DNA of 64,000 bases from UBA12481 sp942493265 (GCA_942493265.1 OW818688.1:2976001-3040000), one strand, 5' to 3'. Shown: positions 34,999 to 44,168, counted from the stretch's first letter. Program-made: numbers and translations. Notes: a model not told the origin generated them from the letters alone.

Positions 34999-35700
34999 CT
35001 ATTTTTTACCCTTTTCGAGGTTTTTAGCTACTGCTTCCCAATTGACGACATTCCAGAATGCGGCTATATAGTCCGCCCTTCGGTTCTGATAATTCAGATA
35101 ATAGGCATGTTCCCAAACATCCAGGGTGAGGATCGGAAACCCTTTTACTTCAGCAATATCCATCAGCGGATTATCCTGATTTGGTGTGGAAGAAATAACC
35201 AGTTTTCCTTCCGATAAAACCAGCCAGGCCCAGCCTGATCCGAATCGGGAGGCTGCAGCGGCAGAAAATTTCTCTTTCATGGCTTCAAAGGATCCGAAAT
35301 CTTTTTCAATGGCTTTGAGCAGATTACCGGTTGGTTTTCCACCACCGGTTGGTGACATGACCATCCAGAAAAGATTATGATTATAGAACCCTCCGCCATT
35401 ATTGCGAACCCCTGCCGGATATTTCGATATTTGAGCCATGATTTGCTCAATATCAAGGTTTTCAGCCTCAGTACCGGCAATCAGGTTGTTAAGATTGTTC
35501 GTGTAGGCTGCATGATGCTTCGTGTAATGGATCTCCATGGTTCGGGCATCTATGTTCGGCTCAAGCGCATTATATGCGTATGGAAGCGGTACCTGGGTAA
35601 ATTTCCCTGACAGGTCTTTACCGTTGCTGCTCTGAGTAAACCCGGCAACTAAAAGGGCGCCGAGCAATAGTGATGATTTCAGGAATTCTCTTTTTTTCAT
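34999..35700 (-). CDS. sodA: Superoxide dismutase (Fe/Mn family), exported
   Basis: This 233-residue protein is a close paralogue of the SOD at 26206 with an extra ~35-residue N-terminus. The extension begins MKKREFLKSSLLLGALLVAG, a signal sequence with an RE-F-L start that is not a classical twin-arginine motif. Metal-site motifs match: EIHYTKHHAAYTNNLN, GGGFYNHNLFW, TPNQDNPLM and DVWEHAYYLNYQNRRADYI. It should act in the periplasm or on the envelope. A terminator follows the stop. The gene symbol reflects family only; Mn versus Fe is not settled. Confidence 0.92.
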   Translation of the reverse strand: MKKREFLKSSLLLGALLVAGFTQSSNGKDLSGKFTQVPLPYAYNALEPNIDARTMEIHYTKHHAAYTNNLNNLIAGTEAENLDIEQIMAQISKYPAGVRNNGGGFYNHNLFWMVMSPTGGGKPTGNLLKAIEKDFGSFEAMKEKFSAAAASRFGSGWAWLVLSEGKLVISSTPNQDNPLMDIAEVKGFPILTLDVWEHAYYLNYQNRRADYIAAFWNVVNWEAVAKNLEKGKK

Positions 35701-35752
35701 GACAGGTTAATTTGTCTTACTCAAACAACCCGGTCAGGAAAATGTTTAAAGA

Positions 35753-38700
35753 TTACTTAAACGCTTTTTCAAGAAGTCCGTCACCATTCATCGAAAGCTG
35801 TTTGAAGTAGCCCGGAACCGGGCGTCCGGTAAGGCTGTCAACATACATCTTGGCCAGATACTGTCCCAGCATGAAGCCCTGGCCTCTGAGTCCAAGGAAC
35901 AAGCCCAGTTCAGTATCGAGGATCATGCGTGGCTCAACATAATAGCCTGCCCATACAGCTTGAAAACCAACTGACGACAATTCCGGTATCCAGTTGACAA
36001 ACACTTCTGAAGCAATTTCAAGGAAGTCCTGGGAGTTTATTTTAAGGTTTTTTTCCGCTTCCTGGGCATCCGTACCCGGCGAGGCGCAGCCGATAACCTG
36101 TCCGGTTTCACCTAACTGCTGACCATAAACGGCAGTAAACCCTTTATAGTGCCGGCGGTCGATAACCATGGGAAGTGGAGCCCCATTGACTCCGAGCATA
36201 GGTAGCCTTCTTGTAATAAATGCCTGATGTTTAACGGCATACATGCCGGTTTCAATTCCCATTGTTCGTGCGGTTTTATGTCCTTCCGGACCCATCGCAT
36301 TGATGAAAACCGGAGTGTGAATCTCAATGTACTCCTTTGCGTGATTCTGAACCAGGATGACATATTCACTACCATCCTTATAGGCGTTGATGAGCTTACA
36401 ATCCTCGAGGATGGTACCCCCGCTTTGGATACCCAGCGTTCTGACCAGGTCAATAACCCTTCCCGGAGTAGCCTGCCAGCAATCATGGGTGATCAGGGCT
36501 GCCTGATAATCTTTCGCCAGATTTGGGTTGATAAACGGCGATATCCTGGACTGATAGTCTTTCGGTCCGATCATTTCGGCATCCGACCAGGCTTTGGAAA
36601 GTTCCAGAGCCTCATACATATTGTCATCATGCGCAAATGTCACATAGTCGATCTGGCGGAAATCGATGTTTTTGATTTGTTGCAACTCCTTAAACAATTC
36701 AAGGTTGTGACGTGCTATGTCGGAGAGTTCAGGGACGCTGAAATTGGGTCGTCCACCGGCAATATTCCTCCAGGAAGCACCACGTCCAAAATTGATCAGT
36801 ACAGGTTTTTGTCCGGCTTCGGCGAGATAGCGGAACAGTGCGGATCCCCCCATACCCCCTCCAGCGACCAGCGAAGGCACCTTCATGATTTTCGGCTGCC
36901 TTTTGTGATCAACAATCGTGATCTGCTCGGGAATGGCTTTAGGGTATAATTCTCCCATTTCAATCTGGTTGGACAATGGGCCCCTTGGAGTTGCATCTCC
37001 CACAATCTGAATGCCGCTGCTGTATAAGGCTGTTTTCAACCTTTTAATGCAGCGCTTACCACGGCATGCACCCATCCCCAGACGGGTAGTATGCTTGATT
37101 TCATCTACCGAAATAAATTTGCGGTCTCCGATGGTTTTTAGTATCTCGTCGTAGGTAACATCATCACAATGACATACATAAACCGGATTCTCAACTTTCA
37201 TTTCAACTGAACGGATGGAAACCGGTTCAGGGAATTTTTCCTTAACGATGAATCCTCTGACATTAACCAGGTCCTCACCATGGATATCCAGTGAGCGAAC
37301 CCGTGCGATATCCGTTTTATTTGGTTTTTTAAGAATCTTGTCGATGGTGCCTGTGCCCAGTTTTTTTCCATTGTTATCGACCAGGTATACCTCTGCGCCA
37401 GCTTCTGCAACATACTCGATCGGCAGAAAGAGCCAGTCTTTTTTTAGGTTATATCCGAAAATTGCCAGGCCCGGACACTGGTACACACAATCCATGCAAC
37501 CGATGCATTTCTCAAAATCAATTTCCGGTACCGTGCTGGTTGAGGTTTTTGTTATTGCTCCATGCGGGCAGGCAAATTCGCAGGGATTGCACGCAAAACC
37601 ATATAAGCAGTCAATCTGCACAAAACCCTTTGCGTTCATCCTTGCCGAATCTGGCAGGTCGGGCTTTTCAATAACTCTTACCGGATGCTGCTGGCTGTCG
37701 ATGTATTCTTTGGAAATGCTTAAAAACTCATCATAATTAAACCGTTCGCCCATGTCATCAAGTAGTTCATAGGCAACCTGCTTTCCTCTGAGAACGGCGC
37801 TGGTACCCTCACCAATACGGATGGCATCTCCGGCACCGAATACTTTTCTGCCAAAAACCTCTTTTCCCTTGATCAGCAGCTGATCATCCGAAACCAGGCC
37901 GGTGCAGATATTTATGGCATCGATTCCTTCAATGATTTTCTCGGTTCCGGGAATCGGTTCAAAATTTTTGGATTCAGCAATTACCGCTCCGATAATTCCG
38001 GTACGGTCCTCATTGGGTATTGCTTTGATGAGCAGGTGATTCAGTATAACAGGAATCCCCAATCGCCTTACGCGGTTGGCCTGAACCGGAAAGCCGCCTT
38101 CATTTGGCATGGCCTCAACGATGGCCTTTACGGTAGCTCCTGCCTGCATGAGCTGATAGGAGGTGAGATATCCGATATTACCGGCACCAACGGTCAGGAT
38201 GTTTTTACCCAGCAGTGTAAATTCCGTGTTCATCATTTTCTGCACCACAGCGGCAGTATAAACACCAGGAACATCATCATTCTCAAAAGCAGGCATAAAG
38301 GGCACAGCACCCGTTGCAATCACCAGATACTCGGTATCAACATAATAGATTTCCTGTGTACTGATATTTTTAATGGCAAGACGTTTGCCTTCCAGAATAT
38401 CCCAAACGGTCGAATCCAGGAAAATCCCATCGAGGTTCTCGCCTGCGAGGGTTTTTGCAATATCGAATCCGCGCATCCCGCCAAACTTCTTCTCCTTTTC
38501 AAAAAAGAAGAACTGATGGGTTTGCATCAGAAACTGGCCGCCGATCCTGTCGTTATTATCGATTACGAGATTATCGATCCCGTGTTTATAAAGTATTTCT
38601 CGTGTGGCCAGTCCTGCCGGTCCGGCTCCGATAATGGTAACGCTGGTTCGGTAAACTTTTGTCGGGGTGGTTTTATCCACGGGTGTCGGATCCGGCCGGT

Positions 38701-38989
38701 AATCCTTCGGAACCTCGGCTACCTCATTAACACCGTCGATCCGGGTGATACAGATTCGCCTGACTTTCCCGTCAACCAGCATTTCGCAGGCTCCGCATTT
38801 ACCAATGCCGCATTCAAGACTGCGGTTTCTTCCGCTTAGGCTGTGACTGTGAACAGGATAGCCTGCCTGGTGCAGTGCAGCTGCGATGGTTAAGCCAATA
38901 TCTCCGGTAACTTGTTGCCCTTCAAACGAAAATGAATGGGTTTCGCGTTTTTCGATATCAAGGATAGGATGTTCCGTTATTTTTAACAT
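35753..38989 (-). CDS. Multi-domain flavo-iron-sulfur amine/amino-acid dehydrogenase (fused HcnABC/proline-DH type)
   Basis: This 1078-residue protein joins parts that are usually separate subunits. It begins with a [2Fe-2S] ferredoxin-like domain (C60, C65, C68, C80). Next is an FAD/NAD(P) oxidoreductase (GAGPAG at ~121), then a ferredoxin-like [4Fe-4S] domain (FACNPCEFACP and CIGCMDCVYQCP, ~455-500). A BFD-like [2Fe-2S] domain follows (VCHCDD ... GACRGKRC, ~605-665), and a DAO-type FAD domain (LVAGGGMGGSALF, ~703) closes the chain. The order recalls HcnA-HcnB-HcnC, opine oxidase and archaeal proline dehydrogenase subunits. It probably oxidises an amino acid or N-methyl amine. Start 38989 is chosen because a perfect -7 box lies inside the longer frame to 39049. 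Confidence 0.85.
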   Translation of the reverse strand: MLKITEHPILDIEKRETHSFSFEGQQVTGDIGLTIAAALHQAGYPVHSHSLSGRNRSLECGIGKCGACEMLVDGKVRRICITRIDGVNEVAEVPKDYRPDPTPVDKTTPTKVYRTSVTIIGAGPAGLATREILYKHGIDNLVIDNNDRIGGQFLMQTHQFFFFEKEKKFGGMRGFDIAKTLAGENLDGIFLDSTVWDILEGKRLAIKNISTQEIYYVDTEYLVIATGAVPFMPAFENDDVPGVYTAAVVQKMMNTEFTLLGKNILTVGAGNIGYLTSYQLMQAGATVKAIVEAMPNEGGFPVQANRVRRLGIPVILNHLLIKAIPNEDRTGIIGAVIAESKNFEPIPGTEKIIEGIDAINICTGLVSDDQLLIKGKEVFGRKVFGAGDAIRIGEGTSAVLRGKQVAYELLDDMGERFNYDEFLSISKEYIDSQQHPVRVIEKPDLPDSARMNAKGFVQIDCLYGFACNPCEFACPHGAITKTSTSTVPEIDFEKCIGCMDCVYQCPGLAIFGYNLKKDWLFLPIEYVAEAGAEVYLVDNNGKKLGTGTIDKILKKPNKTDIARVRSLDIHGEDLVNVRGFIVKEKFPEPVSIRSVEMKVENPVYVCHCDDVTYDEILKTIGDRKFISVDEIKHTTRLGMGACRGKRCIKRLKTALYSSGIQIVGDATPRGPLSNQIEMGELYPKAIPEQITIVDHKRQPKIMKVPSLVAGGGMGGSALFRYLAEAGQKPVLINFGRGASWRNIAGGRPNFSVPELSDIARHNLELFKELQQIKNIDFRQIDYVTFAHDDNMYEALELSKAWSDAEMIGPKDYQSRISPFINPNLAKDYQAALITHDCWQATPGRVIDLVRTLGIQSGGTILEDCKLINAYKDGSEYVILVQNHAKEYIEIHTPVFINAMGPEGHKTARTMGIETGMYAVKHQAFITRRLPMLGVNGAPLPMVIDRRHYKGFTAVYGQQLGETGQVIGCASPGTDAQEAEKNLKINSQDFLEIASEVFVNWIPELSSVGFQAVWAGYYVEPRMILDTELGLFLGLRGQGFMLGQYLAKMYVDSLTGRPVPGYFKQLSMNGDGLLEKAFK

Positions 38990-39018
38990 GCTGAGGGTCG
39001 GATAATAATTAATTGGCC

Positions 39019-39026
39019 CAAAAATA
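39019..39026 (-). promoter_or_regulatory. Promoter of the fused oxidoreductase
   Basis: CAAAAATA on the plus strand is TATTTTTG on the minus strand, a perfect -7 box 30 bp before the ATG at 38989. It lies between the ATGs at 39049/39046 and 38989 and so decides the start. Confidence 0.65.
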
Positions 39027-39105
39027 GACCGGGTATACCGTAACATCAATGATGTTTGTCAGCCGTAAGTATGATATGAGGCACTCTTTGCATGATTAAA
39101 AAATG

Positions 39106-39113
39106 TATTTTTG
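39106..39113 (+). promoter_or_regulatory. -7 box of the third Skp-like gene
   Basis: TATTTTTG (perfect TAnnTTTG) lies 33 bp before the ATG at 39147; a TTTG at 39087-39090 is closer than the usual -33 spacing. Confidence 0.55.
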
Positions 39114-39146
39114 TGGTTCTAAAAAATTTAAAAATCAGATTGATAG

Positions 39147-39776
39147 ATGATTAAAGAGAATTCCAACCGGATAATCAGCGGAGTCCTGGCCGTGGCAGTG
39201 ATTGTGCTGTTTGTATTGCATTTTTCAGGTAAGAACAAGGAAGTTGTTGATAACCAGTCTGCTCAGACAGGCGTTCTTCTGGGTAACCTGGGTCAGACGG
39301 GTGACATGAAGGTTGCTTATGTTTTTGTAGATTCAGTTCTGGCCAATTATGAATATTATAAAGTTTTAACGGATAAGCTCATGGCCAAGAAATCAGGTTT
39401 GGAAAAAGAACTCACCGGCAAAGGGGAATCATTTCAGAAAGAAGTGAGTGAATTTCAATATAAGGTTGAAAAGAAACTGATTACTTCATGGGATGCCGAA
39501 GCCCGCCAGAAACAGCTTACCGAACAGCAGCAGGTGCTGGTCAATCTGCAGAATGACATGCAGAACAAACTTGCACAGGATGAACAAACCGTTACAATTC
39601 AGTTGCACGATTCCGTGCTCAGCGCGGTTAATGACATTAATCGTAAGATGGGGTTTAACCTGATTCTGAGCAATACTTTCGGCGGAGGATTGCTGTATGC
39701 TGATGATAATATGAATATTACCAAACAGGTGCTGGATCGCCTGAATGAAGCCTATCGGACATCGATCACGAAGTAA
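39147..39776 (+). CDS. OmpH/Skp family protein 3, membrane-anchored or secreted
   Basis: This 209-residue protein has an N-terminal hydrophobic segment (IISGVLAVAVIVLFVLHFS, residues 9-27) without an obvious cleavage site, then the Skp pattern: KVAYVFVDSVLANYEYY, a long coiled coil (~75-150) and the final strand MGFNLILSNTFGGGLLYAD. The uncleaved anchor distinguishes it from the two Skp-like proteins near 1.4-2.5 kb. It overlaps the glycosyltransferase gene by 32 bp, though the two need not be related in function. Confidence 0.84.
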   Translation: MIKENSNRIISGVLAVAVIVLFVLHFSGKNKEVVDNQSAQTGVLLGNLGQTGDMKVAYVFVDSVLANYEYYKVLTDKLMAKKSGLEKELTGKGESFQKEVSEFQYKVEKKLITSWDAEARQKQLTEQQQVLVNLQNDMQNKLAQDEQTVTIQLHDSVLSAVNDINRKMGFNLILSNTFGGGLLYADDNMNITKQVLDRLNEAYRTSITK

Positions 39777-41055
39777 GGTCGGCTTTGCTGATCTTTACCT
39801 GGAAAGATATGGATCCGGAACGGTGGAGGGACTTCCCGATCCGGATCCGGATCTTTTCTTAATAATAACCATACCGGCATATAAGGAGCCCGATCTCACC
39901 GGGAGTATTCTTTCATTGCTTGAATGTGATCCTCCGGGAGTGAAGTGGGAGATCATCATTAATATTAATTATCCCGGACAATCTGGACCGGACGTCATTG
40001 AAATCAGCCGTGCTTCCCTGGAGGCTGTTCATAAGTTAAGTCTGAATCATAACAGGAATGATGTACAGATCCATTGTCTGTGGAATCCTGATATCCCTGT
40101 CCGTCATGCCGGAGTGGGCCTGGCCAGGAAGAATGTCATGGATCAGGCTGTCAGGAGGTTTAATTTCATTGGAAACCCTGATGGGATCATCGCAGGTTTT
40201 GATGCAGACTCAACATGCAGTAAAAATTATCTCAAAAGTATAGCATCCTTTTACCAGCGGAATCCGCGTGCCCGTGCAGCCAATATATATTATGAGCATC
40301 CCCTCAGTGGTGGATTTGATGCCCGTATCTACCATTCTATTGCCCAATATGAATTGTATCTGAGGTACATGCGGCTGGCAGTCGAATACACGGGGCATCC
40401 GCATTCCATACACACGGTGGGTTCAAGCTTTACTGTGAAAGCCAGAACCTATGTAAGGGTAAATGGAATGGGGCGGGATAAGGCCGGGGAAGATTTCTAT
40501 TTCCTTCATAAGTGTATTCTGCTGAAACGGTTCTGGGAGATTAATGACACTGCGGTATATCCTTCGGTAAGAGAATCCGACCGGGTAAGTTTTGGTACCG
40601 GAGCATCGATTCACCGTCAATTGCAAAATGAGGAAGTTTTGGTAGTATACAGGCTGGATTGCTTCCTTCCGTTACGTGATTTCTTTTCAATGCCCTGCTT
40701 TATCTGGCAGCTGCTTGTTGACGGCGGAGATATTGAATCCTTGCTGGCAACCTTGCCAACTGGATTGATGGAGTATTTAGGGAGCAAAAATGCAGGGCAG
40801 CGGATTCGGGAAATGTTTCAGGATTCTGCAGCAGAAGAGACATTCACGGAAAAGTTCTTCGCCTGGTTTAACGGATTCCAGATTTTGCGATACCTGAATG
40901 AGATGCATAAAAGTCATTACACAAAATCGCCGGTTATTGAGGAGGCATCCTGTTTGGCGAAGATTACCGGAATTGCCGCTGCTGAATCGGCGGAGGAGTT
41001 ACTGATTCATTTCCGAAATTATGAAAGGGGCAGGGGGAACCGGAAAATTATTTAG
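39745..41055 (+). CDS. GT-A fold glycosyltransferase (GT2-like)
   Basis: This 436-residue protein has a GT2-like nucleotide-sugar domain: ITIPAYKEPDLTGSIL (~42), the metal-binding DAD in GIIAGFDADSTCSKNYL (~150) and a probable acid/base region AGEDFYFLHK (~245). No membrane segment is visible. The start is uncertain: the ATG at 39745 overlaps the Skp-like gene, and a GTG at 39823 (just before EGLPDPDPD) would give a 410-residue protein that keeps the whole fold. Target sugar and acceptor are unknown. It converges on the DivIC-like gene with an 8-bp overlap. Confidence 0.82.
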   Translation: MKPIGHRSRSKVGFADLYLERYGSGTVEGLPDPDPDLFLIITIPAYKEPDLTGSILSLLECDPPGVKWEIIININYPGQSGPDVIEISRASLEAVHKLSLNHNRNDVQIHCLWNPDIPVRHAGVGLARKNVMDQAVRRFNFIGNPDGIIAGFDADSTCSKNYLKSIASFYQRNPRARAANIYYEHPLSGGFDARIYHSIAQYELYLRYMRLAVEYTGHPHSIHTVGSSFTVKARTYVRVNGMGRDKAGEDFYFLHKCILLKRFWEINDTAVYPSVRESDRVSFGTGASIHRQLQNEEVLVVYRLDCFLPLRDFFSMPCFIWQLLVDGGDIESLLATLPTGLMEYLGSKNAGQRIREMFQDSAAEETFTEKFFAWFNGFQILRYLNEMHKSHYTKSPVIEEASCLAKITGIAAAESAEELLIHFRNYERGRGNRKII

Positions 41056-41362
41056 TCTGACCTTTTTTAAGAATCACAAAGACCTCCTCATCAGGAGCTT
41101 TCATTAAATACTGCTCGCGGGCAAATCGTTCCAGATTCTGAGGGTTGGTCTTCAGTAATTTCATCTTTTCACGATCACTGCGAATTTTTTCCTGATAAAA
41201 CAGGGTGTCCTTTTTCAGCTGATCAAGGTGCTGCTTTGATTTGTACCGGTCGACCAGATTGTGCTGATCAAAGAAAATAATCAGAATAGCAAAGGCCACA
41301 AGACTGATGGAGTACTTGTTAAACACCAGGGAATACAAAATATGCCAGAATTTCTTATTCAT
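41048..41362 (-). CDS. DivIC/FtsB-like septum formation protein
   Basis: This 104-residue protein has a single N-terminal membrane helix (ISLVAFAILIIFF, residues ~19-31), a coiled coil (HLDQLKKDTLFYQEKIRSDR) and the conserved end LERFAREQYLMKAPDEEVFVI. FtsB/DivIC proteins bind FtsL and FtsQ/DivIB in the divisome. The ATG at 41362 is supported by a perfect minus-strand -7 box (41372-41379) just upstream; the longer open frame would include part of the pruA end. Confidence 0.9.
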   Translation of the reverse strand: MNKKFWHILYSLVFNKYSISLVAFAILIIFFDQHNLVDRYKSKQHLDQLKKDTLFYQEKIRSDREKMKLLKTNPQNLERFAREQYLMKAPDEEVFVILKKGQTK

Positions 41363-41371
41363 ATTCTGGTG

Positions 41372-41379
41372 CAAATATA
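41372..41379 (-). promoter_or_regulatory. -7 box of the DivIC-like gene
   Basis: CAAATATA reads TATATTTG on the minus strand, followed by CACC; it matches TAnnTTTG and lies between pruA and the ATG at 41362. Confidence 0.65.
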
Positions 41380-41399
41380 CCGCAAAAAATATTCTGGTT

Positions 41400-43028
41400 T
41401 TATAGTTCCGACAGGAAAGGATAAGTATGATCAACCGGAGGAAGGAAACACTCCTTGATGGTTCTGGGAGAAACCCAGCGAAGGAGATTGAGCATACTGC
41501 CTGCCTTGTCGTTGGTGCCGGATGCCCTGGATCCGCCGAAAGGCTGCCTGCCGACCACGGCGCCGGTGGGTTTATCGTTAATATAGAAATTGCCGGCAGT
41601 ATTAACGAGCCGCTTGCTGGCTTGGTCGATGGCATACCTGTCCGTCGCAAAGATTGCACCGGTCAAAGCATATGGAGATGTATTATCTACCAGATCAAGT
41701 GTTTCTGAAAATTTATTATCGGGATAAACATAAATGGTCAGAACCGGTCCGAAGAGTTCGGTATGCATGGTTACATAATTGGGGTCCCTGGTGAGGATAA
41801 CGGTTGGTTCGATAAAGTATCCGGTTTCCTTTGAAAAATTGCCACCGGCAACCACTTCAACGGTCGGATCATTTTTTGCGTCCTTAATGTATCCGGTGAG
41901 TTTTTCGAAAGCTTTTTCATCGATTACGGCATTGATGAAGTTGCTGAAATCCTCAGGTGAACCCATTTTAAACTGTCGCAGATCATCGAGAAGATGGCAT
42001 AAAACTGTTGGCCAGAGGGATTCGGGGATATAGGCACGTGAAGCTGCTGAACATTTCTGTCCCTGATATTCAAAGGCACCCCGGCTTAATGCGGTAGCCA
42101 CTTCAATTGGTCGGGCACTGGGGTGGGCGAGGATATAATCCTTGCCGCCTGTTTCACCTACCAGCCTTGGAAATGTTTTATATTTTCTGATTGAATTGCC
42201 TACCTCTGTCCAGAGTGACTGAAAAACTTCCGTTGAACCGGTAAAATGTATACCAGCCAGATCAGGATGCCCGAGTGCAATATCCGCAGCCTCCTTTCCG
42301 GGTGCATAAACCATATTGATTACCCCGTCGGGCAATCCGGCAGCCCTGAAAACATCCATGAGCACTTTTGCCGAATAGATCTGCGTTTGCGCCGGCTTCC
42401 AAACCACCACATTACCCATCAATGCAGGTGCAGCAGCAAGATTGAGGGCAATAGAAGTAAAATTGAATGGGCTGACTGCATAAATAAAACCTTCCAATGG
42501 TCTCTGTTCCAATCGATTCCATGTGTATCTATTGTTTTCCGGCTGAATGGAATAGATGTCAGCCATGAATTGTACGTTAAAATTTAGAAAATCAATGGAT
42601 TCTGAAGCCGCATCAATCTCAGCCTGATGAATGTTTTTGGATTGGCCCAGCATGGTGGCTGCATTGATTTTATACCGGAACGGACCGGAAAGCAGGCTGG
42701 CTGCCTTAAGAAAAACGGAAGCTCTCTGCTCCCAGCTGGTTTCCGACCATTGCCGCCTTGCTTTTAATGCAGCTTCGATGGCGAGCCTCACATGTTCGCC
42801 TGATCCCATATGGTATCTGGCCAATACTGTTTTGTGATCATGCGGGGCGCGGATCTCCTCCAAATGTCCGGTAGTCACTTCCTTACCGCCAATCACCATT
42901 GGAATTTCGGTCATGTGCTCCTTCAATTGCCGAATGGTTTCGATAAGCTCAATGCGGTCCTGCGAACCGGCTGTATAGGTTCTAACTTCTTCATTTACAG
43001 GCTTGGGCGGTGTGGATATACTAATCAT
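41400..43028 (-). CDS. pruA: L-glutamate gamma-semialdehyde (P5C) dehydrogenase
   Basis: This 542-residue aldehyde dehydrogenase oxidises glutamate semialdehyde to glutamate with NAD+, the last step of proline degradation. Motifs are SPFNFTSIALNLAAAPALMGN (~190), the cofactor site HFTGSTEVF (~270), the catalytic Glu region RLVGETGGKDY (~300) and the nucleophilic Cys in YQGQKCSAASRAY (~335). No classical PutA-type proline dehydrogenase is in the window; the fused oxidoreductase upstream could in principle supply P5C, but that is speculative. It has its own -7 box. Confidence 0.94.
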   Translation of the reverse strand: MISISTPPKPVNEEVRTYTAGSQDRIELIETIRQLKEHMTEIPMVIGGKEVTTGHLEEIRAPHDHKTVLARYHMGSGEHVRLAIEAALKARRQWSETSWEQRASVFLKAASLLSGPFRYKINAATMLGQSKNIHQAEIDAASESIDFLNFNVQFMADIYSIQPENNRYTWNRLEQRPLEGFIYAVSPFNFTSIALNLAAAPALMGNVVVWKPAQTQIYSAKVLMDVFRAAGLPDGVINMVYAPGKEAADIALGHPDLAGIHFTGSTEVFQSLWTEVGNSIRKYKTFPRLVGETGGKDYILAHPSARPIEVATALSRGAFEYQGQKCSAASRAYIPESLWPTVLCHLLDDLRQFKMGSPEDFSNFINAVIDEKAFEKLTGYIKDAKNDPTVEVVAGGNFSKETGYFIEPTVILTRDPNYVTMHTELFGPVLTIYVYPDNKFSETLDLVDNTSPYALTGAIFATDRYAIDQASKRLVNTAGNFYINDKPTGAVVGRQPFGGSRASGTNDKAGSMLNLLRWVSPRTIKECFLPPVDHTYPFLSEL

Positions 43029-43046
43029 AATATGATTTTTGGATTA

Positions 43047-43054
43047 CAAATCTA
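43047..43054 (-). promoter_or_regulatory. -7 box of pruA
   Basis: CAAATCTA reads TAGATTTG on the minus strand (perfect TAnnTTTG), 19 bp before the pruA ATG at 43028. Confidence 0.6.
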
Positions 43055-43086
43055 TAACAAATCTGAGTAGCTTTTGTTATAAAAGA

Positions 43087-43123
43087 AACCGGCTGCAGTG
43101 CTTTACAAGCCCCGCAGCCGGTT
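43087..43123 (-). terminator. Terminator of the sigma / DUF4097 unit
   Basis: AACCGGCTGC (43087-43096) and GCAGCCGGTT (43114-43123) are perfect inverted arms; on the minus strand the stem is followed by TCTTTTA. It ends the ECF sigma - DUF4097 transcript before the pruA promoter. Confidence 0.75.
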
Positions 43124-43148
43124 GAGAGATATGTTGGTTTGGATTGGG

Positions 43149-44168
43149 CTATTTGATTTTAACGGATCCCATATTGCATTCAATTGTGATCGTTGAATTG
43201 CCGTTCCCGTAAGTCCCGGTAATCTTTTCAACAGTAATTCCGGGTATATCAGTGTCTTTTTCTCTGGTTACCTTAACCCCTTCAGGAACTTTTATCGAAC
43301 CCATGTTAACTTCAGCGTCGATTTTGTAACCAGCTTTTGGATCGATTCCCAGGGACAGGTCACCCATGTTCTGTTCAACATCAATATATTTGAACCCGGC
43401 TGATACGTTGCCGATTTTTACATTGCCCATATTCGCATCCAATTTCAGTGATTCAGTCAATGTTTCCACATTTACTTCGCAATTGCTCAGATCTGCTTTC
43501 AGAGTGGTAACGGTGCCAATTTCAATCTCAGAGAACTGAGCGTCGACAGAAAGGTTGACACACTCGGTGATCTTAAATAACCCACAGTGCTGCATTTCAA
43601 TTTTTGCATCCTTCAGGGTTCCGATCGTCGCTTCCCCAAACTGCATATCAATTTTGGTTTCAGGTCCGGTCAGACTGACCGCATTCAGATTCCCGAATTG
43701 AAGGTCGGCATCGAGAGATCCAGTCAGCGTGCTGATAATCAGATCGCCGAATTGGTTATTCAGGTTTAGTTTTATGCTTCTTGGGCACTTGACGAAATAG
43801 TCAATCCGGAATGACTGTTTTTCACCTTTGTTATTATGCAGGTTGATATTTCCCTGTTCACCGATATTTGTTTTTACGGTAATCCGGTTGCCCTCTTCCT
43901 TAAAGTCGATTTTGATTTTATCCATCAGCTTCTTTGCTTTGGCTTCATCGGAATTGGTGACCTCAATAATTACGTTAACCACAACTTTATTCTGATCCCA
44001 ATCCGTGACTGTTATGTTTCCGAACTGGTTATGGATGGATAATTCTGTGGAGCCGGTGGCAGTGAATTCCTTGGAGGACTCTTCCCTAAGGGTTTGAGCG
44101 CCGAGACTTAACCCGACAGCTATGAACAGTGCAACAAGCAGTGCTGATTTACAATAGAGTGTTTTCAT
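43149..44168 (-). CDS. DUF4097-like exported beta-helix protein
   Basis: This 339-residue protein has a signal peptide (LLVALFIAVGLSLGAQ) and a repeat-rich beta body with many short INNQFGN / NMGxxKI-like units (FGNITV, FGDLIIS, FGNLNAV, MGNVKIG, MGDLSLG, MGSIKVP, MGSVKIK). These match the DUF4097 / putative auto-transporter head-like family, often placed next to ECF sigma and anti-sigma genes. Function is unknown; an envelope-stress role is inferred from context only. It overlaps the upstream membrane protein gene by 20 bp. Confidence 0.78.
   Translation of the reverse strand: MKTLYCKSALLVALFIAVGLSLGAQTLREESSKEFTATGSTELSIHNQFGNITVTDWDQNKVVVNVIIEVTNSDEAKAKKLMDKIKIDFKEEGNRITVKTNIGEQGNINLHNNKGEKQSFRIDYFVKCPRSIKLNLNNQFGDLIISTLTGSLDADLQFGNLNAVSLTGPETKIDMQFGEATIGTLKDAKIEMQHCGLFKITECVNLSVDAQFSEIEIGTVTTLKADLSNCEVNVETLTESLKLDANMGNVKIGNVSAGFKYIDVEQNMGDLSLGIDPKAGYKIDAEVNMGSIKVPEGVKVTREKDTDIPGITVEKITGTYGNGNSTITIECNMGSVKIK

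Noticed and set aside
38036..38839. 267-codon plus-strand frame inside the fused oxidoreductase
   Set aside because: It lies wholly within a clear minus-strand gene and its composition is that of an antisense shadow.
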